A stretch of DNA of 64,000 bases from JALFST01 sp022779285 (GTDB lineage Bacteria; Bacillota; Clostridia; Tissierellales; Peptoniphilaceae). The notes under the pieces are model-generated. The model was not told the DNA's origin. It worked only from the letters and a program-made list of their open reading frames with translations, and searched no databases. Shown here one piece after another: positions 45,309 through 53,311 of this stretch. The position numbers and the translations under genes are program-made. The stretch lies in assembly GCA_050313895.1 (NCBI GenBank), contig JBNPMI010000004.1. One strand, given 5' to 3'. How positions within the stretch are numbered: position 1 is the first letter of the stretch; each line of letters starts with the position of its first letter.

Positions 45309-46727
45309 TTAGTAGTGCAGCTCCTTATATAGAATTTTTCCCGATGCATTCCGAGGAATGTGATCAATGAGATGCACGTGGATCGCGTTCATCGGAATGC
45401 TCATACGCCTTGAGACCTCCTGTCGGATCGCCGATGAATCCGTCTCCCCGGACTCTATATAAATCTCCAGGCGCTCGTCTTCCCCAGCGCAAGCCGCGGA
45501 TCCGGAGATCCATGTGCTGACCTCTCGCTCCACCTCATCCAAATTGACGCGCTTTCCTAAAATTTTTATAAATCGTTTTTTTCGTCCTACAATAGTAAAG
45601 AAACCGTCCTCATCTTGTTTCGCCATATCTCCCGTGTATAGAATGCCATGCCATTCATCTCCTTTTTGAAGATCCGACGGTTTCTCGGCATATCCCATCG
45701 CTACATTGGGGCCTCGATAAACAAACTCTCCCACAATATTCGGTTCCTCGATTTTTCTTCCATCGCTGTCCCTTAAAAAAAGCTCTCCCCCCGGGATGGC
45801 GATTCCCATGCTCCCGCATTTTTCCAGAGCTTTTTCCGCAGGAAGATATCCCATGCGGGGAGCCGCCTCCGTTTGTCCGTACATCACATAAAAACGGCGC
45901 CCCGTATTCTCACACCACTGTGCAAATTTCCGGTGTAAATTTTCCGGAAGCTTGCCGCCCGCCTGCGTCAGGGTATGCACCGAGGGCAGCTCCATCTCCT
46001 GTATTTTCAATTGATCCAGCATTCGATACGTAGCCGGCACCCCTGCCAGAGACGTTACGCCTTGCGTCCTGACAAGTCTCCAGAAATCTTCTTCCACAAT
46101 GGACGTCTCTGTCAAAATCACTGCTGCTCCCTGCATTAAGTGCGAGTGAAGAATGGACATGCCATAGGAATAGCTCATAGGGAGCATGGTAATCGGACGT
46201 TCCTTTTCGTCAATCTTCAAATATGTCACAATCGAGCTTGCGTTTTCATCTAAATTTTTTGCAGTCAATCGCACCAGCTTGGGGCTCCCCGTGCTTCCCG
46301 AGGTGGAAAGCAAAAGCCGAAGCGCCGGATGCAAAAACGGAGTCTCTTCTTCTGATCTCCAAAAAGCATATTCGTGAGGGATCTCCGTTTTCTTGGACAT
46401 CCGAACATACTCGGCTAAGAAAGGGATTCGATCACTGTCGCGTGGAGCAAAAATCGCTTGCGGATGATAGACATCCGCCAGATTTTGAAGTAATTCCGGC
46501 GCGAGGCTTGCTTCCAAAAGAAGCGGAACCACACCCGCATGAAGCAAGGAGAAATAGGAGACATAGGATCCGGGAGTATTTCGGCACAACAAAAATACCA
46601 GTCGATGACCGAGGCTTGTACCCAGACTTTGAGAAAGAGAAAGAACCTCTTCTCCCAAAATATTTCCCTCCGCTGTGATCGCTATGGGAAGCTGCGGATT
46701 GCGTTCCATGCGTTCAAAAATTTTCAT
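45309..46727 (-). CDS. AMP-forming acyl-CoA/acyl-ACP ligase
   Basis: A 472-residue ANL-superfamily adenylating enzyme. Core motifs are STSGSTGSPKLVRLT (ATP loop), YGQTEAAPR, TGDMAKQDEDGFF and the catalytic-lysine segment NASGKILYK near the C-terminus. GGAGGG precedes ATG 46727. It is the last gene of the permease-abfD-...-luxE-luxC row, 42 bases after luxC. It probably activates a carboxylic acid as acyl-AMP and loads it on CoA or the cluster's carrier protein. The substrate is not readable, and the short form without extra domains fits a dedicated carrier loader. Confidence 0.85.
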   Translation of the reverse strand: MKIFERMERNPQLPIAITAEGNILGEEVLSLSQSLGTSLGHRLVFLLCRNTPGSYVSYFSLLHAGVVPLLLEASLAPELLQNLADVYHPQAIFAPRDSDRIPFLAEYVRMSKKTEIPHEYAFWRSEEETPFLHPALRLLLSTSGSTGSPKLVRLTAKNLDENASSIVTYLKIDEKERPITMLPMSYSYGMSILHSHLMQGAAVILTETSIVEEDFWRLVRTQGVTSLAGVPATYRMLDQLKIQEMELPSVHTLTQAGGKLPENLHRKFAQWCENTGRRFYVMYGQTEAAPRMGYLPAEKALEKCGSMGIAIPGGELFLRDSDGRKIEEPNIVGEFVYRGPNVAMGYAEKPSDLQKGDEWHGILYTGDMAKQDEDGFFTIVGRKKRFIKILGKRVNLDEVEREVSTWISGSAACAGEDERLEIYIESGETDSSAIRQEVSRRMSIPMNAIHVHLIDHIPRNASGKILYKELHY

Positions 46728-46769
46728 GTCACCCTCCTGCGATTCTATAAAAAAAGACTCCGAAGAGCC

Positions 46770-47978
46770 TTATTCCTCGCCGATTGTCAAAATCCCCGAC
46801 ATCTCACGCAAAAGATCCTTTCCGTCCCAAAGAAAACCCATTTGCAGTGCCTGTCCAACAGGAACAATACGATCAATCCCTGCACAGGAGGATTGAATCA
46901 GCGCATTTGCGATTTCCTTGGGTTCCGGTCCCAAGCAGGTAAGCGTCTGCGTTCTGTGATCGGCTGCGGATGCCAGCGCATTGAGTGATTCGATTTCCCA
47001 TTCAAAGAAAATGCCGAATGCCGGATGAAAATCCAGACACGCGATCAGGCTTTCCTGTACCGGTCTTGAAACCGCAAGTACATAAAGCGCATTTTTCCCA
47101 TAATGCCGCATCACCGTTTCCTGCCCTACTTCCTCATCCATGAGTACAAGGGCAGCCGTTTCATATTTCCGTGCAGCACGATAGGCATCCGGGACATATT
47201 CCTCATTTGCGATTTTTGCGAGACCCTCCCAAAACCTTTCTCGAGCCGCAATGTCACCCCCGTCCTTGAACCACACAACACCGCTCGGCGAGGAACACGC
47301 ATTTTGATCCATGATAAAGGTATCATTGAAGAAATATCGGCAGAAAATACAAAGCTCTTCATCATCCATTTCGCTGACTGCTCTCTGACTCAAAAGCGCC
47401 AACGAATTCCGATTGGGAAAACAGATTTGTGAGGCTCCCGGCTTTCCCGGCCAGGATTGAAATCGTGTGACTGTCGCATCGCCTCCCCATAAAATCCGCA
47501 GATCCGCTTCTTCTAAAAATCTTCCCGTAATTTCATCATCTCTCTCATAGGTCAAAAAGGCATTTTCTTTACCCAATTCCTGAAATTCCGGCAAGGAGAA
47601 GATCTCCTGCAATGTTTCGCAAACTGAAAACGAAATTTCACTCGAACGTGCTGACAATCTTACAATGTTACTGTTTCCCGCCAAGAAGCTCAGTGCGAAT
47701 GAATACACAAACATCATCGGCACGTTGCTTGGCGCAAGGTGAAAAGCGAGCCCCTGCCCCCTGCGTAGGGCTCGCTCTTCATATCTCTTTCCCACCTCAC
47801 GGATATGAGACGGTCTGAGCCAGAATGCCAAGGCGACTACCTCCGGCTGATCCGCATACCGGATACGGAGGTGTTCCGCCAGAGTCGCAAGAAAATGAAT
47901 TCGGTTTTCCTCAAAAAAAGGAGCTCGTTTTGTTTTCACGGGCAGCGTTCCCGCAAGCACCGTCAGCTTATCCTTCAT
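46770..47978 (-). CDS. luxC: LuxC-like acyl-CoA/acyl-protein reductase
   Basis: A 402-residue protein of the LuxC family, which reduces an acyl thioester with NADPH to the aldehyde. The catalytic cysteine is in DQNACSSPSGV, and upstream segments such as APSNVPMMFVYSFALSFLAGN and RLSARSSE match the nucleotide-binding aldehyde-dehydrogenase-like fold. ATG 47978 with GGGGGTG upstream was chosen; it overlaps the LuxE gene by 11 bases. There is no luxA, luxB or luxD, so this is not bioluminescence. Its neighbours LuxE, ACP and ligase suggest reduction of a carrier-bound acid. Confidence 0.88.
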   Translation of the reverse strand: MKDKLTVLAGTLPVKTKRAPFFEENRIHFLATLAEHLRIRYADQPEVVALAFWLRPSHIREVGKRYEERALRRGQGLAFHLAPSNVPMMFVYSFALSFLAGNSNIVRLSARSSEISFSVCETLQEIFSLPEFQELGKENAFLTYERDDEITGRFLEEADLRILWGGDATVTRFQSWPGKPGASQICFPNRNSLALLSQRAVSEMDDEELCIFCRYFFNDTFIMDQNACSSPSGVVWFKDGGDIAARERFWEGLAKIANEEYVPDAYRAARKYETAALVLMDEEVGQETVMRHYGKNALYVLAVSRPVQESLIACLDFHPAFGIFFEWEIESLNALASAADHRTQTLTCLGPEPKEIANALIQSSCAGIDRIVPVGQALQMGFLWDGKDLLREMSGILTIGEE

Positions 47979-49044
47979 AGGTATCACTGCACCCCCTGAT
48001 TTCCGATCTCGGCGCCCTGCCGAGAATCCTGAAATATTTTCCTTTGCGTCCACATGCGCAATCATCCTCGCCCAAAAGAATTCCGATATCCTCTGTCAAA
48101 AGACAGTGCCCCGGATAGGATGAAGGAAGCGGAGAAATCACCTCAATCATGCCCGGCTCGCCCAAAACGCAGACTCCGAAATCCGATGGCCTCCGAATCA
48201 AAATGTCCGAATATGAGGACACATGCAGATGACCTTCCTCACATTCCATGCAAATGCTTCCGGTTTGTTCCGCCATTCCATAATAATTATGGATGGATTT
48301 CAGACCGCAGCACCTGCCGAGCCGCTCTCGAAATTCATTTTCGGAAACCGCCTCATTCTGAAGCTTTTTCCATCCGCCTCCATGAACGAGGACCCCTCTC
48401 GAAAGATCCGGATGACGATTCGTCTTCGCCAGCTCCAGAACCCAGTGCTTCCAGATTATGAAGGTGAAGCCGAAAATCAGGATCGGTCCATCCGGATGCT
48501 TTTTGAGAAACTCCTCGATTCGTGAAAAATTGATGGACATATCATCGTCCAGAGCAAAGCACATTCCGGAGGCGAAAATCGAAAAACCGATAATACCTGC
48601 CGTGCGCGCAGAGAAGCGTGTCCGATCCCGTACGGTTTTCGGACAATCTAAAATCAAGTACGGCACCCTTCTCTCTCCGATAAAATCCCCTACAATATTT
48701 CGAAGTGCGCGCTGCTGTCTCTCTGAGGTTTCCTCATCCAAATAAATTCGTGATCTGCCCTGCGAGCTCGTGCCTGAGGAGGTGATTTCCTTATAGACGC
48801 TCTCCGGATTCACGGAGCTCAGATCCTTGAGCTTGAAAATCGAGACCGGCAAAAAGGGGAGCTGCGATATTTCTAAAAAGGAAGCGCCCTTCTGAATTCC
48901 GATTCCTTCCAGAAATTGCCCATAGGGTCGACACCGATTCCGCTGATCCTCAATCTGTTGGGACAGCAGCTCTGAAAACACTGTTTTTTTCTCCTCTTTT
49001 GTTAGCGCAAAGGGCTTCGTGTTCAATAGCTGATCAATCCGCAC
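47968..49044 (-). CDS. luxE: LuxE-like acyl-protein synthetase
   Basis: A 358-residue member of the LuxE family, which activates an acid with ATP and passes the acyl group through a cysteine to LuxC. The AMP-binding loop is TSSGTSSQGRS, followed by VHGGGWKK and YGMAEQTGS. A cysteine in EIRGCSDTYEG, eight residues from the end, is in the place of the acyl-accepting C-terminal cysteine of LuxE. The start GTG at 49044 has GGGGAG six bases upstream; an in-frame ATG at 49080 overlaps the ACP gene and has no site. Coupled to luxC by overlap. Confidence 0.88.
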   Translation of the reverse strand: MRIDQLLNTKPFALTKEEKKTVFSELLSQQIEDQRNRCRPYGQFLEGIGIQKGASFLEISQLPFLPVSIFKLKDLSSVNPESVYKEITSSGTSSQGRSRIYLDEETSERQQRALRNIVGDFIGERRVPYLILDCPKTVRDRTRFSARTAGIIGFSIFASGMCFALDDDMSINFSRIEEFLKKHPDGPILIFGFTFIIWKHWVLELAKTNRHPDLSRGVLVHGGGWKKLQNEAVSENEFRERLGRCCGLKSIHNYYGMAEQTGSICMECEEGHLHVSSYSDILIRRPSDFGVCVLGEPGMIEVISPLPSSYPGHCLLTEDIGILLGEDDCACGRKGKYFRILGRAPRSEIRGCSDTYEG

Positions 49045-49063
49045 CTGTACTCCCCTCTCCCGA

Positions 49064-49306
49064 TCAGGATTCCATCTCAACGCCGTAATTCAGCAATATC
49101 TCTTTTCCCTTTTCATAGGACGTAAAAGCAAGCACATCTTTTGTGCTCATAAGGATTTCAAAGCGTTCCTCCAATAAGGAGATGAGGCTCATATGACCAA
49201 AGGAGTCCCATGCAGGAATGCCTCGGTATTTCAAATCCTTCAGTTCATCCTGCGTTACTGAGAAATTCTCCCGAAAAATTTTGTCATATTTTTCCAAATT
49301 GGTCAT
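49064..49306 (-). CDS. Acyl carrier protein
   Basis: An 80-residue stand-alone carrier protein. The phosphopantetheine serine is in WDSFGHMSLI, with the expected helices around it (LKDLKYRG before, LEERFEILMSTKDVLAF after). ATG 49306 has AGGTGA upstream; a GTG three codons earlier directly abuts the CoA-transferase stop. It sits between the CoA-transferase and LuxE genes, so it is a pathway-specific carrier and not the fatty-acid AcpP. It would present an acyl group to LuxE, LuxC or the FabZ-like protein. Confidence 0.9.
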   Translation of the reverse strand: MTNLEKYDKIFRENFSVTQDELKDLKYRGIPAWDSFGHMSLISLLEERFEILMSTKDVLAFTSYEKGKEILLNYGVEMES

Positions 49307-49315
49307 GGCGTTCAC

Positions 49316-50626
49316 CTATGCCTCTGCGTGATAGGCACAATGAAAGCGCTTCTCAAATTCCGCCTTCAGCTCATCTCGAAAATCCGGATGTGCAATTTCA
49401 ATCAATGCTCTTGCTCTTTCTTTCAGCGTATGGCCCTTCAAAGCTGCAATTCCATATTCCGTGACGACATAGTCGATGTCATTTCGACTCGTAGTAACGG
49501 CCGCGCCATCATCCAGATCGGCCACGATCTTGGAAACCTTCCCCTTGACAGTGGATGGCATGGCGATAATCGCCTTTCCGCCCTTGCTTGCAGAAGCTCC
49601 GCGGATAAAGTCCACCTGACCGCCTACACCGGAAATCTGCTTCGGCCCGATGGACTCGGATGCTGTCTGTCCCATAAGATCCACCTGAACCGCTGAGTTG
49701 ATGGAGATCAAATGGTCATTCTGCGCTATGACATAGGGATTGTTGACATAATCCACCGGCCGGAGCTCCACATCATCATTATGATCTACAAAATCATAAA
49801 GCGCCCGTGTGCCCATCAGGAACGTCACCACAAATTTTCCTGGATTCAGGGTCTTTTTCTTGTTGGTAATGACTCCCGCCTCCACAAGCTTTACGACACC
49901 ATCCGAGAACATCTCGGAATGAATTCCCAAGTCCTTCTTATCCTTCAAAAACAGAAGCACCGCATCGGGAATCGCGCCGATGCCCAGCTGCAAGGTGTCC
50001 CCGTCTTCAATAAGCTTTGCGCAATTCTCGCCGATTGCACGTTCGATATCTCCGATTTTCCCCTGAGGAAGCTCAATAATGGGAGCATCATGCTCCACAA
50101 AGCATGTCACATCCTCTACGGAAATCAGGCTGTACGGGCCTGTGTACGGCATGTTGCGATTGACCTGTGCAAGAACGACCTTTGCCTGTTTGACCGCCTC
50201 CATTGTATAGTCGACCGAAACGCCCAGAGAGCACATTCCGTTTTCATCAGGAGGCGTCACCGTAACCATGGCAACATCAACCGGCAAGGTTGTGGAAAAA
50301 AGGCGCGGTACCTCAAAAAAGAAGCATGGCGTATAATCCGCCCGACCTTCTTCTACAGCCTTACGGCTCGATCCGCCGACAAAAATTGCATTGTGACGGA
50401 AATTTTCCTGATATTGCGGCAAGCAATATTCCGCCTTACCCATCGCAACCATATGTACGATTTCCACATCACGATATGCTGCTGCATTGGCCACCATAGC
50501 CTCTAACAGATACGTCGGCTCGCCGCACGCATGCTCGACAACAACGCGATTGCCGGATTGAATCTTTTTTACGGCTTCCTCAGCGCTTGTCAGGTGCTCT
50601 TGATAATATGCTTTCCAATCTGACAT
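49316..50626 (-). CDS. abfT: 4-hydroxybutyrate CoA-transferase
   Basis: A 436-residue single-chain CoA-transferase that moves CoA from acetyl- or butyryl-CoA to 4-hydroxybutyrate. IEHACGEPTYLLEA-like N-terminus (VVEHACGEPTYLLEA), the catalytic-glutamate motif LGIHSEMFSDG, and GVGGQVDFIRGA are typical of the Clostridium AbfT/Cat1 group. ATG 50626 follows GGAGG; a much longer open frame upstream only reads the adjacent FabZ-like gene out of frame. It supplies the substrate of the dehydratase encoded four genes earlier in the operon. Confidence 0.92.
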   Translation of the reverse strand: MSDWKAYYQEHLTSAEEAVKKIQSGNRVVVEHACGEPTYLLEAMVANAAAYRDVEIVHMVAMGKAEYCLPQYQENFRHNAIFVGGSSRKAVEEGRADYTPCFFFEVPRLFSTTLPVDVAMVTVTPPDENGMCSLGVSVDYTMEAVKQAKVVLAQVNRNMPYTGPYSLISVEDVTCFVEHDAPIIELPQGKIGDIERAIGENCAKLIEDGDTLQLGIGAIPDAVLLFLKDKKDLGIHSEMFSDGVVKLVEAGVITNKKKTLNPGKFVVTFLMGTRALYDFVDHNDDVELRPVDYVNNPYVIAQNDHLISINSAVQVDLMGQTASESIGPKQISGVGGQVDFIRGASASKGGKAIIAMPSTVKGKVSKIVADLDDGAAVTTSRNDIDYVVTEYGIAALKGHTLKERARALIEIAHPDFRDELKAEFEKRFHCAYHAEA

Positions 50627-50637
50627 TTTTTCCTCCA

Positions 50638-51369
50638 TTATTCCATTGTTTTTAAAGCGAGTACAATCACTGCCTCCGCCGCAAGTGAGTCCTGTATGAA
50701 AACCTGACACCGAAAGCGATGCCAGGAGGGAAATCGCATTTTTTCTATGTAGGCCGCTCGAATTGACAGATGAGAATCCGGCAAAACGGGTTTTCTCAGC
50801 TTTCCATCCTCTATCTGAACGAGAATCGGAATCCGGTGAGTCTGTTGTTTTCCTTCCAACAGGAGCACCCCCGCTGCCTGGGCCATCATTTCCATCAAAA
50901 TAGTCCCCGGAAAAACCGGGTTTCCCGGAAAATGACCTGCAAACTCGGGGCGATCCGCACCTGCAAAAAACGATGCCTCCACCTTTTCGCCCGGAATCAG
51001 CTTTTGAACGGCATCCAAAAACAGCATCGGATCGCGATGCGGTAAACAGCCCAGAATCTCCTCCGGACCCATCGCTTTCCCCTCTTTGTTCTCTTCCAAT
51101 TGCTGTATCCGTTTTTTTGTCGGCATCAGATCGGGCCAACCTTGAATGAAAAAGATACGACCCGGTGGTAAAGAGATATCTGAAATATCTGCACAGGCTG
51201 TAGAGCATCCGTTCACCACAAGGACGGCATCATAGTCATGGGCAGCCTCTGCAATCATAAATTCTGTATGCGGCAGCAATTTTTTCAGCTTTTCTACGAC
51301 TGCCACCCGATCATACCTGCTGTTACATCCGCCACAATAGCGGACACCCACACAAAGCTTAGCGGGCAT
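50638..51369 (-). CDS. Fusion of a CGGC-motif domain with a FabZ-like hotdog dehydratase
   Basis: A 243-residue protein of two parts. Residues 1 to about 90 form a small domain with GVRYCGGCNSRYDR and a second cysteine pair VNGCSTACADIS, a cysteine-rich family seen beside CoA-ester enzymes and of unknown function. From about 105 on is a FabZ/hotdog domain with the catalytic pair LPHRDPMLFLD (His) and PVFPGTILMEMMAQ (Glu), as in 3-hydroxyacyl-ACP dehydratases. ATG 51369 follows GGAG and overlaps the NifU-like gene by 11 bases. It may act on the cluster's carrier-bound acyl group. I do not know this fusion as a described enzyme. Confidence 0.8.
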   Translation of the reverse strand: MPAKLCVGVRYCGGCNSRYDRVAVVEKLKKLLPHTEFMIAEAAHDYDAVLVVNGCSTACADISDISLPPGRIFFIQGWPDLMPTKKRIQQLEENKEGKAMGPEEILGCLPHRDPMLFLDAVQKLIPGEKVEASFFAGADRPEFAGHFPGNPVFPGTILMEMMAQAAGVLLLEGKQQTHRIPILVQIEDGKLRKPVLPDSHLSIRAAYIEKMRFPSWHRFRCQVFIQDSLAAEAVIVLALKTME

Positions 51370-51640
51370 GGCGTGTCTCCAGGATTTTCCTGGCGGTGGA
51401 AAGCAGTTCCTCACTCACCCGGGTTTCCAGAATTGCTCTTTTGACTCCGGGAACATGCTCCTGCAGCTCTTTGCTTACAAGCTCTTCCGCAGTCAGATCT
51501 GCTGCTGCGCAACCCGAGCATACGCCCTGAAATCGAAATCTCACGATTCCGTCCTGAAAGGAGATCACTTCAATATCTCCCCCATGGGAAAACAGCAAGG
51601 GTCTTACATACCGATCCAACGCTTCTTCGATTTTTTTCAT
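51359..51640 (-). CDS. NifU C-terminal-domain protein (Fe-S scaffold)
   Basis: A 93-residue protein equal to the C-terminal domain of NifU (Nfu type). The conserved VRPLLFSHGGDIEVISF and the cluster-binding motif VCSGCAAADLT (CxxC) are present. Start ATG 51640 with AAGGAG upstream. It directly follows abfD, whose product needs a [4Fe-4S] cluster, so dedicated cluster delivery to AbfD is a reasonable inference. Confidence 0.9.
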   Translation of the reverse strand: MKKIEEALDRYVRPLLFSHGGDIEVISFQDGIVRFRFQGVCSGCAAADLTAEELVSKELQEHVPGVKRAILETRVSEELLSTARKILETRHAR

Positions 51641-51682
51641 CTCATACTCCTTCGTGAAGGCCGTTGATTCCTAAATGGAAAC

Positions 51683-51708
51683 TACGGAAGGGGGATCCCC
51701 CTTCCGTA
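51683..51708. repeat. Perfect 26-base palindrome between abfD and the NifU-like gene
   Basis: The two 13-base halves match exactly around a GATC centre (GGGGGATCCCCC core). It begins 12 bases past the abfD stop. It has no T-run on the minus strand, so a simple terminator is unlikely. RNA processing, mRNA protection of the abfD part, or partial attenuation are possible roles. Confidence 0.85.
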
Positions 51709-51719
51709 TTCCCTTCGCA

Positions 51720-53174
51720 TCAGTCCTCGACAACGTGCGCAATCGCCTTTGCCAAAGCTTTTTTCTGTCCGAGATTTCCCTGACGAGAAATCATGATACG
51801 CTGTGCCTGCGGAGAGCCTGCACCATGCATGGATTCTGTGCGATATCCGACAGCTGCCGTGCCCAAGGAAAGGTTTTCGATGAGGCGCAGAACACGAAGA
51901 CGATTTTCCGTGCTGACCGAACTGGAGCCGCGCAAATATTTCGTGATCACCGGGCCGAGCTTGGGATCGCGCAGATCCTTTTCGGACGGTGCCGTCACCA
52001 TGAGTCCGCCTGCGATATCCTCTGCAAGGCGTACAATCTCATAGGGGAAACGGGTGACGTTCTGTTTGCAGACGTTCGCAAGAAGCAGATCGATCATGTA
52101 ATTGCCGGATTCGGTAGGCTGTCCTTCGGCGGAGCATGCAATACCGCAGCAATACAAAGTCTCATTGAGATGCATCATTTCGATCAGCTTATCCTTGATA
52201 TGGCTTGCCTTCGGCACTCCGTTGTAGTCGGCTGCAAGGGCTGCCGCGCCGATCAGAACATCGCCGACACCGACCTTGCATCCGCCGTAGCTCTGACGAT
52301 GATATCCGGCAAAACGCTCAACCAAAAGTCCGGCATACTCAGTTTCTCCGTTAAGGAAGATGCGGTCATTGGGGACAAAAACGTGATCGAAAATGGTCAG
52401 AGCCTCTACGCCGCCGAATTCCGAATTTCCCACGTCCAATTCGCTTCCCTCAAGCTTACGAGTATCACAGCTCTGACGGCCGACGATCATGAACAGACCT
52501 TTCGTATCCAGAGGTACCGCAAAGGAAATCGCATAGTCCTTATCCTCAGGTCCCATGGAAATCGTCGGCATAACGATCACCTCATGGCTGTTGATGATTC
52601 CGGTTTGATGCGCCTTTGCACCGCAAACGACAACGCCATCCTCGCGGCGCTCAACGACATGAAGGTACATGTCCGGATCCTCTTGTGCATGAGGAGCCTT
52701 CGAACGATCTCCCTTCGGATCGGTCATCGCGCCGTCAACCGTCAAGTCGTTTTTTTGAACATACTTCATGAATTTTTTGAAATTCTCAAAGTAATGTGTG
52801 CCATACTCTTTATCGATATCGTATGTAGTCGAATATTCCGCGTTGAACGCATCCATACCTACGCAGCGCTGGAAGCAGGCAGCCGTCTTTTGTCCGAGCA
52901 GTCTCTGCATTTTTACCTTATTTTTGAGATCCTCCGTACTGCGGTGAATGTGTGTAAAACGGTTGATTCTCTCTCCGCTGTCAGGATCGACTACCGTCAT
53001 AAGATCGCGATATTCCGGCATCTGTGCCAAATCATAGGTCATGCGGACGGAATTTAGCGATGGGCGAAGCACGGGATTATCCACCGGATTCTTCACGCGC
53101 TCTCCAAATAGATAAATCTCCATGTTAATCTTACGAATACTTTCGATATATTGTTCCCCTGTCATTAAAGTCAT
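51720..53174 (-). CDS. abfD: 4-hydroxybutyryl-CoA dehydratase (vinylacetyl-CoA isomerase)
   Basis: A 484-residue FAD/[4Fe-4S] enzyme that dehydrates 4-hydroxybutyryl-CoA to crotonyl-CoA by a ketyl-radical mechanism. It closely resembles the Clostridium aminobutyricum enzyme along the whole length. The cluster ligands are visible: ACFQRC (Cys100, Cys104) and GYHRQSYGGCK (His about 293, Cys about 300). GAKAHQTG, ACSAEG and the C-terminal YRTESMHGAGSPQAQR are also conserved. ATG 53174 has AGGAAG upstream. In the operon it is accompanied by a CoA-transferase (abfT) and a NifU-like protein. No 4-hydroxybutyrate dehydrogenase is in the window. Confidence 0.97.
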   Translation of the reverse strand: MTLMTGEQYIESIRKINMEIYLFGERVKNPVDNPVLRPSLNSVRMTYDLAQMPEYRDLMTVVDPDSGERINRFTHIHRSTEDLKNKVKMQRLLGQKTAACFQRCVGMDAFNAEYSTTYDIDKEYGTHYFENFKKFMKYVQKNDLTVDGAMTDPKGDRSKAPHAQEDPDMYLHVVERREDGVVVCGAKAHQTGIINSHEVIVMPTISMGPEDKDYAISFAVPLDTKGLFMIVGRQSCDTRKLEGSELDVGNSEFGGVEALTIFDHVFVPNDRIFLNGETEYAGLLVERFAGYHRQSYGGCKVGVGDVLIGAAALAADYNGVPKASHIKDKLIEMMHLNETLYCCGIACSAEGQPTESGNYMIDLLLANVCKQNVTRFPYEIVRLAEDIAGGLMVTAPSEKDLRDPKLGPVITKYLRGSSSVSTENRLRVLRLIENLSLGTAAVGYRTESMHGAGSPQAQRIMISRQGNLGQKKALAKAIAHVVED

Positions 53175-53232
53175 ATTCTCTTCCTTTCTTTACACATTTG
53201 ATTTCGTCTAAGCATATTTAAGCCACAGTTTA

Positions 53233-53249
53233 TGCAATTACGTTTCCCC
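53233..53249 (-). promoter_or_regulatory. Candidate second sigma-54 promoter, upstream of abfD
   Basis: GGGGAAACGTAATTGCA on the minus strand keeps the GG and GC dinucleotides with the required 10-base gap, and the -12 half TTGCA is perfect. The -24 half is poor beyond GG. It would start about 45 bases before abfD. Weaker than the site at 54781. Confidence 0.35.
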
Positions 53250-53311
53250 TACGCACTCACCTCCTTCACATGATTGCGTTTTCTCCTGTATATTTTCGAA
53301 TCGTCCTGTGA

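Noticed and set aside
45309..49306. A bioluminescence (lux) operon
   Set aside because: Only LuxC- and LuxE-like genes are present. Luciferase subunits and LuxD are absent, and the neighbours belong to 4-hydroxybutyrate metabolism.
49316..51208. A 630-residue fused CoA-transferase
   Set aside because: The extra 194 residues read the FabZ-like gene in another frame and are low-complexity. GGAGG before ATG 50626 and the family length set the start there.
51675..53057. A 460-codon plus-strand frame
   Set aside because: It lies wholly antisense to abfD, whose protein is unmistakable. The frame is a by-product of codon use.
53205..53222. A sigma-54 site with TGGC...TGC before abfD
   Set aside because: The GG and GC dinucleotides are nine bases apart instead of ten, and spacing is critical for sigma-54. 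The site at 53233-53249 fits better.
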